From: Desmodesmus armatus
Lineage: Eukaryota; Chlorophyta; Chlorophyceae; Sphaeropleales; Scenedesmaceae
Direction: 5' to 3'
DNA: 64,000 nucleotides
Assembly: GCA_007449985.2 (NCBI GenBank)
Contig: VIIQ02000562.1
Span: 124,001-188,000 of the forward strand
Below the pieces are notes generated by a model. It had not been told where the DNA came from, made no database searches, and saw nothing but the letters and a program-made list of their open reading frames with translations. Below are positions 59,170 to 64,000 of this stretch, in pieces (position 1 is the stretch's first letter; the number at the start of each line of letters is the position of its first letter). A program made the translations under genes and the position numbers.

Positions 59170-62100
59170 ATGGGAAGCCTACTAGGTTCCAGTCTTCGGT
59201 CTTCTAGCAGCTCAGGTTCCCCCCTCCCCGGTGTTCAGTTCAGCTGGCGTGCGGGGCAGTGCGCTAGGCCAGCTACTGCCCTAAGAGCTACCACCCCTGT
59301 CCCAGGCAAACCCAGCGCTGGTCGTGTGCGTAACAGGGACAGACAGGACTGGCAGCTTTGCCCTGAGGAAGCAGCAAAATATGCAGCGCAGTTTGGGGGC
59401 TTTCAGACAGCACTGTGCCAGGCAAGCCCAGGTGACCCGACTTGGCAGGCCAGCCAGTCTCGCCTCCGGCAGTCGTGCGCTGGCGAATGGGCTTACAGCC
59501 CTGACGCCATGTCCTTTGGTGACTTTCAGCGGCATCCCGAAGTCGCGGGAGACAACTATTGGATCTGTGCCCCTTTCCGCTCAGCAGGCAGCCTCCTCAA
59601 GCATTACCTCACACAGCGCCAGCAGCACAACAGCAGACTCGACGATACTTTCCCACTGATGGAGTCCGTCTTCCTGGTGCCGAAACTCACCAAGAAGCCA
59701 TGGTGGCCCCTCACCCACAGCTTTCAGATCATCCATGAGTACCCTGCTGGTACTCCCGGCTTGTTTCAGGCGCCCCAGCCTGACGGCAGTTGGCAGGACA
59801 TGGGCCCACTCAGGTGGCCTGTGGTGGTGCTGCGGGATTCCCCTCTCCGCCTCAGGTCAGCTTCCGCTGGGCGCGGCTATGGCCCTGCCTTTCAGCCCCT
59901 TCAGGTTCCCATCACAGCCACCTCCACCCAGGGTCTCTACTACGAGCGCATTGGGAGGCCCACTGCGTCTCAGGTTGCGCCCTCACCAGCACAGCCCTCG
60001 CCTGGGTTGGACCCCATCGCCAGCACTGTTATCCGGCTCCGTGTTTCTGTTCGTGGACAGCATTTGGTTGCATTGCTGGATTCTGGTGCTACTGACAACT
60101 ACGTTGACACCAGGTGGGCTACGGAGTTGTCACTTCCTGCTACATCTGTTCCAGGCAAGTCTGTCAAGCTTGCCAATGGCATGTTGCAGGATGCATCCCA
60201 GCAAATTGCTGCATTACCTTTTAGGATTGGCTCTTTCAAGGATTCCCAGCCCTTTACTGTCACTGACCTGGCAGTTGATGACATTGTTCTTGGGAAGCCT
60301 TGGTTGACTTTTCACAATCCTTGCATTGATTGGCAAAGTAATCTTGTTGTTCTCACATCTAAGGGTGTTCAGCATACCCTGCCAACTGTTGTTGCTGACC
60401 CCGAGGATGTTAGCTTGATCTCGGCTATGGCAGCAGTCAAGTCTGTTGAGCGTGGTGCATCTGCATTTTTGGCGGTTCTTACTGAGGTGCAGTCAGGTCC
60501 TGATGCTCCTGAACCTGACCCCTTTGCCTCAGCTGTTGCTGACATGCCTCTGCCTGCCTGCCACGGCAGTTCGGCCACTCAAGTGCGCCATGTGCTGTTG
60601 AAGCACAAGGGTGTGTTCAGCAAGGTCACAGGTCTGCCACCCCTGCGTGGGGTTGAGCATGACATTTTACTGCAGCCAGGGGCCAAGCCTCCGTTTGGTC
60701 CCATCTACCAGCTGAGCCCTTTTGAGCTGGAGGAGTGCAAGCGTCAGCTAACTGAGCTGATTGAGAAGGATTTCATTCAGCCCAGCAAGTCACCTTATGG
60801 TGCACCCATCCTTTTTGTGCGCAAGAAGAATGGGAAGCTGCGCATGTGTGTTGACTACAGGGCACTCAACAAGCTCACTGTTAAGAATCGGTACCCTTTG
60901 CCTCGTATTGATGAGTTGCTTGACAGGTTGCATAATGCCACTGTGTTTTCCAAGCTTGACTTGGACAGTGCGTACCACCAAGTCAGAATTGAGGAACAAG
61001 ACATTCCCAAAACTGCATTCAGGACCCGTTACGGTCATTATGAGTGGAAGGTGTTGCCTTTTGGTCTCACCAATGCACCTGCCACTTTCCAAGGTCTCAT
61101 GCATCATGTATTGCATGCGTATCTGGACCGTTTTGTCATTGTGTATCTAGATGACATCTTGGTTTACTCTGCTACTGAGGCTGAGCATGCCCAGCATCTG
61201 GATTTGGTGTTGCAAGCATTGGAGGAAAATCAGCTACATGCTGGCCTCACAAAGTGTGCTTTTGGTCTGAATACTGTGGAGTTCTTGGGCCATGTGGTGT
61301 CCCCAGATGGCATCCGTCCTGATCCGGCCAAGATCTCTGCCGTTCAGGATTGGCCTGCTCCCAGTAATATGCATCAAGTGCGGCAGTTTTTGGGGCTCAC
61401 CTCCTACTATCGGAAGTTCATTCGGCATTACAGCAGCATGGCTCTGCCTTTGACAGAGCTCACTCGAGAGCACTCCCCCTGGCGTTGGCGCCCAGCGGTG
61501 GAGCAGCAGGCTTTTGAGGCCTTGAAGCAAGCCGTCTCCACAGCCCCTGCTCTCGCGATGCCAGACCCCAGCCGCCCTTATCAGGTGTTCACTGATGCAT
61601 CAGGTTTTGCTTTGGGTGCTGTTTTACTGCAGGATCATGGTCACGGTCTGCAGCCAGTTGCTTACATCAGCAAGAAGCTGTCTGATACTGAGAAGCGGTA
61701 CCCTACTGGCGACCGTGAAATGTTGGGTATTGTGCATGCATTGCAGCAGTGGCGCTGCTACCTTGAGGGTGCTGAGTTCACTGTGAACTCTGATCACCTG
61801 AATCATACATGGTTTGCAGCCAAGAAGGCTCAAAACATGTCACGTCGTCAAGCGAAGTGGACTGAGTGGCTTGAGTCTTACTACGGTGGTGTTGATATTC
61901 AGTGGAAGGAAGGCAAGGCCAACCCTGCTGACCCCTTGTCACGTCGGCCTGACCTTGCAACCATGTCCACTGTACATGATGCTTCCTTTGTGGATAAGTT
62001 GCGTGTTGCATATGAGCAGGATCCCTACTACTTGCATGCTCCTAAGTACCTGAAGTGCCAACACGGCATTTGGTACATGCATGATCGCATTGCTATCCCC

Positions 62101-63450
62101 GCCTGCAAGCCCCTCAAGCTACAGGTGTTGCGAGAGTGTCATGACTGTCCAAGCGCTGGCCACTTGGGTGTTGCTAAAACCCTGCAGCGCGTTGCTGAGC
62201 GCTTCTGGTGGCCACACCTGGCTAGGACAGTCCGCAATTATGTTGTGTCTTGTCCATCCTGTCAGCTGAACAAGCCCAGCACACAAGCACCAGCTGGCTT
62301 GTTGCACCCTTTGCCCATTCCCACCCATAAGTTTGAGTGCATTTCCTTGGACCTTATCACCGACCTTCCACCAACTAAGCATGGTCATGATGCTGTGCTT
62401 ACCATTGTGGACCGTCTCACTAAGTTTGTGCGGTTCATTCCCACAACCAAGGGTGCAGGTGCTGACCCCATTGCATCGCTTGTGCGCAAAGAGTGGTTTA
62501 GGACCTTTGGATTGCCAAGAAGCATTGTTTCCGATCGCGACAGGCGCTTCTTGAGCAAGTTCTGGCGTGCATTGTTTTCTGCATTGGGCACTGACTTGAA
62601 GTTTTCTACTGCTTTTCATCCCCAGACTGACGGCCAGTCTGAGCGTGCTAATCGCACTTTGGAGGAGTACTTGCGGCATTTTGTTTCTCCCCGGCAGGAT
62701 GATTGGGATGATTGGCTGGACTTGGCTGAGTACGCCATCAATGACTCTGTCAACCCAGCCACAGGTTACTCTCCATTTTTCTTGTGTTTTGGCCAGAGCC
62801 CTTTGTCTGTGTTGGATGTTGCATTAGGCCCTGTCTTGGTGCCAGCAGCCCAAGTGACTGCTGATGACATGCATTCTGTCTTACAGCATGCCAAGACCAA
62901 CTTGCATGCCGCCCAGCAGCGTATGATGGCACAGCAAAATGCGCATCGTCGTGACGTTACTTTTTCTGTAGGTGACCTTGTGCGCTTGTCGGCAGCCAAC
63001 CTTGCCTTGCCCAGCACCATGAGCAAGAAGCTTGCTGCTAAGTATCTGGGACCCTTCCCAGTACAACAGGTCATCAGCCCTGTCGCATACAGGCTGAAGC
63101 TGCCTCCTACTCTCAAGGTACACCCTGTGTTCCATGTCAGTCTTTTGCAACCCTGGCACACACAACCAGAGTTGCCACACCCTGCTGTCATGTCTCGTCC
63201 TCCTCCTGTTGATGTTGAAGAGGACCGCTTCTATGTTGAGAAGCTTTTGGATAAGCGGCAGTGCAAGCGTGGTCGTGGTGTGAGCATTGAGTACCTTGTG
63301 CGGTGGCGTGGCTATGGCCCTGAGGATGACATGTGGATAAATATGAAGCAGATTGATGATGATGTTGTTGAGGATTATGAAGCCACCCACCATGCTGCAT
63401 TGCCTGTTGCTACTCGCAGCACGCGCCGTAGCCCTCGCAGGCGCCAATGA
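59170..63450 (+). CDS. pol: Chromovirus Pol polyprotein (protease, RT, RNase H, integrase, chromodomain)
   Basis: 1426 codons from the first ATG; the frame is open from 59122. Protease [13 protein letters not shown] (Asp near residue 304). Reverse transcriptase [33 protein letters not shown] and YLDDILVYS (residues 659-667). RNase [17 protein letters not shown] (Asp near 809) and [15 protein letters not shown]. Integrase zinc domain HLGVAKTL...[10 protein letters not shown], then Asp 1061, Asp 1122 and Glu 1158, a D-35-E spacing, with [18 protein letters not shown] chromodomain near 1350-1405 ([16 protein letters not shown]) probably steers integration through chromatin marks. All motifs are intact with no stop, so the enzyme could be active. 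The 200 residues ahead of the protease resemble no domain I know. Confidence 0.95.
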   Translation: MGSLLGSSLRSSSSSGSPLPGVQFSWRAGQCARPATALRATTPVPGKPSAGRVRNRDRQDWQLCPEEAAKYAAQFGGFQTALCQASPGDPTWQASQSRLRQSCAGEWAYSPDAMSFGDFQRHPEVAGDNYWICAPFRSAGSLLKHYLTQRQQHNSRLDDTFPLMESVFLVPKLTKKPWWPLTHSFQIIHEYPAGTPGLFQAPQPDGSWQDMGPLRWPVVVLRDSPLRLRSASAGRGYGPAFQPLQVPITATSTQGLYYERIGRPTASQVAPSPAQPSPGLDPIASTVIRLRVSVRGQHLVALLDSGATDNYVDTRWATELSLPATSVPGKSVKLANGMLQDASQQIAALPFRIGSFKDSQPFTVTDLAVDDIVLGKPWLTFHNPCIDWQSNLVVLTSKGVQHTLPTVVADPEDVSLISAMAAVKSVERGASAFLAVLTEVQSGPDAPEPDPFASAVADMPLPACHGSSATQVRHVLLKHKGVFSKVTGLPPLRGVEHDILLQPGAKPPFGPIYQLSPFELEECKRQLTELIEKDFIQPSKSPYGAPILFVRKKNGKLRMCVDYRALNKLTVKNRYPLPRIDELLDRLHNATVFSKLDLDSAYHQVRIEEQDIPKTAFRTRYGHYEWKVLPFGLTNAPATFQGLMHHVLHAYLDRFVIVYLDDILVYSATEAEHAQHLDLVLQALEENQLHAGLTKCAFGLNTVEFLGHVVSPDGIRPDPAKISAVQDWPAPSNMHQVRQFLGLTSYYRKFIRHYSSMALPLTELTREHSPWRWRPAVEQQAFEALKQAVSTAPALAMPDPSRPYQVFTDASGFALGAVLLQDHGHGLQPVAYISKKLSDTEKRYPTGDREMLGIVHALQQWRCYLEGAEFTVNSDHLNHTWFAAKKAQNMSRRQAKWTEWLESYYGGVDIQWKEGKANPADPLSRRPDLATMSTVHDASFVDKLRVAYEQDPYYLHAPKYLKCQHGIWYMHDRIAIPACKPLKLQVLRECHDCPSAGHLGVAKTLQRVAERFWWPHLARTVRNYVVSCPSCQLNKPSTQAPAGLLHPLPIPTHKFECISLDLITDLPPTKHGHDAVLTIVDRLTKFVRFIPTTKGAGADPIASLVRKEWFRTFGLPRSIVSDRDRRFLSKFWRALFSALGTDLKFSTAFHPQTDGQSERANRTLEEYLRHFVSPRQDDWDDWLDLAEYAINDSVNPATGYSPFFLCFGQSPLSVLDVALGPVLVPAAQVTADDMHSVLQHAKTNLHAAQQRMMAQQNAHRRDVTFSVGDLVRLSAANLALPSTMSKKLAAKYLGPFPVQQVISPVAYRLKLPPTLKVHPVFHVSLLQPWHTQPELPHPAVMSRPPPVDVEEDRFYVEKLLDKRQCKRGRGVSIEYLVRWRGYGPEDDMWINMKQIDDDVVEDYEATHHAALPVATRSTRRSPRRRQ

Positions 63451-63459
63451 GGACATTGG

Positions 63460-63478
63460 CGTTGAAAAGGGGGGGCGT
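63460..63478 (+). promoter_or_regulatory. Polypurine tract before the 3' LTR
   Basis: GTTGAAAAGGGGGGGCGTGA lies immediately left of the LTR start TGTTATG at 63481. Such tracts prime plus-strand DNA synthesis. Confidence 0.75.
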
Positions 63479-63480
63479 GA

Positions 63481-63800
63481 TGTTATGAGTAAGCTCGATA
63501 CTTTATCTTTTGGTTGTCAACGGCCTGTCACAACCGTAATCCGGTTGGTCGGTCGAAGGCCAGTCGACCTTTCGGCATCAAGCACGAGCCCTGCGCTCAT
63601 GCTCGACACTTCCAATTCCTTCTGGTTATCTTTCCTACATCATTTCCAGTTGTATCTGTTATCTTGTTCGGTCATTGGTAACCTCGTCGTTCACAGGATT
63701 CCCTGAGTCCGAGCCCAGACTCTCTTTATGGCATCCAAAGTCATAGGAAAGTCTAGTCTTGGCATGCACGCACTGACAGAGCGTTCCACAGCTCTCAACA
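63481..63800 (+). repeat. Second LTR of the chromovirus
   Basis: Identical to 57768-58087. It is followed not by host DNA but by the same leader and primer-binding site as the first LTR. Confidence 0.88.
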
Positions 63801-63873
63801 AGTGGTAGCGGAGACCTCGGTCTTCGTTGCCCAATTTAGCCCATCAGCTTCCCACTCGCCTTACAATCATCGT

Positions 63874-64000
63874 ATGGAGTTCGAACAGTTCCAGGCGCAG
63901 CTGTCGCAGCAGTCGGAGCATCTTCAACAGCTGATGCAACAGCTTGCGCTGGAGCGGCAGTCGCGTGTGCAGCTGGAACAGCAACTGCAACAGCAGCACG
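63874..64000 (+). CDS. gag: Start of a second gag copy, cut by the window edge
   Basis: The ATG at 63874 opens the same MEFEQFQAQLSQQ start as the gag at 58161 and is identical to it up to the last base. It shows that another element body lies to the right of the second LTR. Confidence 0.88.
   Translation, partial: MEFEQFQAQLSQQSEHLQQLMQQLALERQSRVQLEQQLQQQH

Larger units (their letters stand above)
57768..64000 (+). mobile_element. Ty3/Gypsy chromovirus LTR retrotransposon with the beginning of a second, directly adjoining copy
   Basis: LTR (57768-58087), primer-binding site, gag, pol with protease-RT-RNase H-integrase-chromodomain, polypurine tract, LTR (63481-63800), then a repeat of the leader and gag start to the window edge. 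Positions 57768-58287 and 63481-64000 are the same in every line I compared (offset 5713). Identical LTRs and uninterrupted ORFs point to a young element. The protease-RT-RH-IN order plus a C-terminal chromodomain defines a chromovirus. The integration site lies within a membrane-protein frame; the target duplication cannot be checked because the right end is outside the window. Confidence 0.93.

Noticed and set aside
1..64000. tRNA, rRNA or other structured RNA genes
   Set aside because: I saw no cloverleaf with a recognisable T-arm or any ribosomal core sequence; a covariance-model scan would be needed to exclude small RNAs.

Overview
This window looks like nuclear DNA from a GC-rich green alga, probably a chlorophycean. 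Genes are split into many short exons with GT-AG introns. (CAG/GCT)n runs are everywhere and encode poly-Gln, poly-Ala or poly-Leu depending on frame. The mobile elements are an alga-style set: a PAT-type DIRS retrotransposon, a KDZ transposase gene and a Ty3/Gypsy chromovirus. The lineage is an inference from these traits; no ribosomal or organelle marker is present.

Layout. On the minus strand, 1-1820 is the 5' part of a guanylate-binding-protein (GBP) GTPase that runs off the left edge. 2312-11736 is a NIMA-related (NEK) protein kinase with a long Ser/Gln-rich tail. A 4.3 kb retrotransposon (5496-9834) splits one of its kinase-domain coding exons. 11777-13257 holds coding-looking exons that may extend the kinase N-terminus or form a small separate gene. 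13683-32036 is REV3, the catalytic subunit of DNA polymerase zeta, nearly 20 kb long with a very large low-complexity insert. 33112-34985 is a multi-pass membrane protein of the DUF5765 type. 35363 to about 40180 is translation factor eIF2A. On the plus strand, divergent from eIF2A, 40695-46843 is a multi-exon KDZ transposase with its acidic triad. 46844-49169 is non-coding with a 300-bp direct repeat. 49170-52074 (minus) is an Ala-rich protein with a RanBP2-like zinc finger, and 52503-53725 (minus) holds two small hypothetical ORFs. 54165-57767 (plus) is an odd locus: a possible signal-peptide exon, an 826-bp near-perfect tandem duplication, and a membrane-protein gene cut off by an LTR. 57768-64000 is a chromovirus with 320-bp LTRs, gag and a 1.4k-residue pol, followed directly by the start of a second copy.

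The housekeeping genes (REV3, eIF2A, NEK, GBP) are not an operon and have no evident joint function. The strongest theme is mobile-element activity. The DIRS-type element carries the full A1-internal-B1-A2-B2 split-repeat arrangement. Deleting it at a 3-bp AAT core restores a continuous kinase reading frame, so the empty site can be read from the sequence. The chromovirus LTR likewise ends a host reading frame. Several genes show apparent one-base frame changes, which could be assembly error, unrecognised introns or decay. Exon coordinates were placed by eye from splice signals and protein-family similarity and need transcript confirmation.
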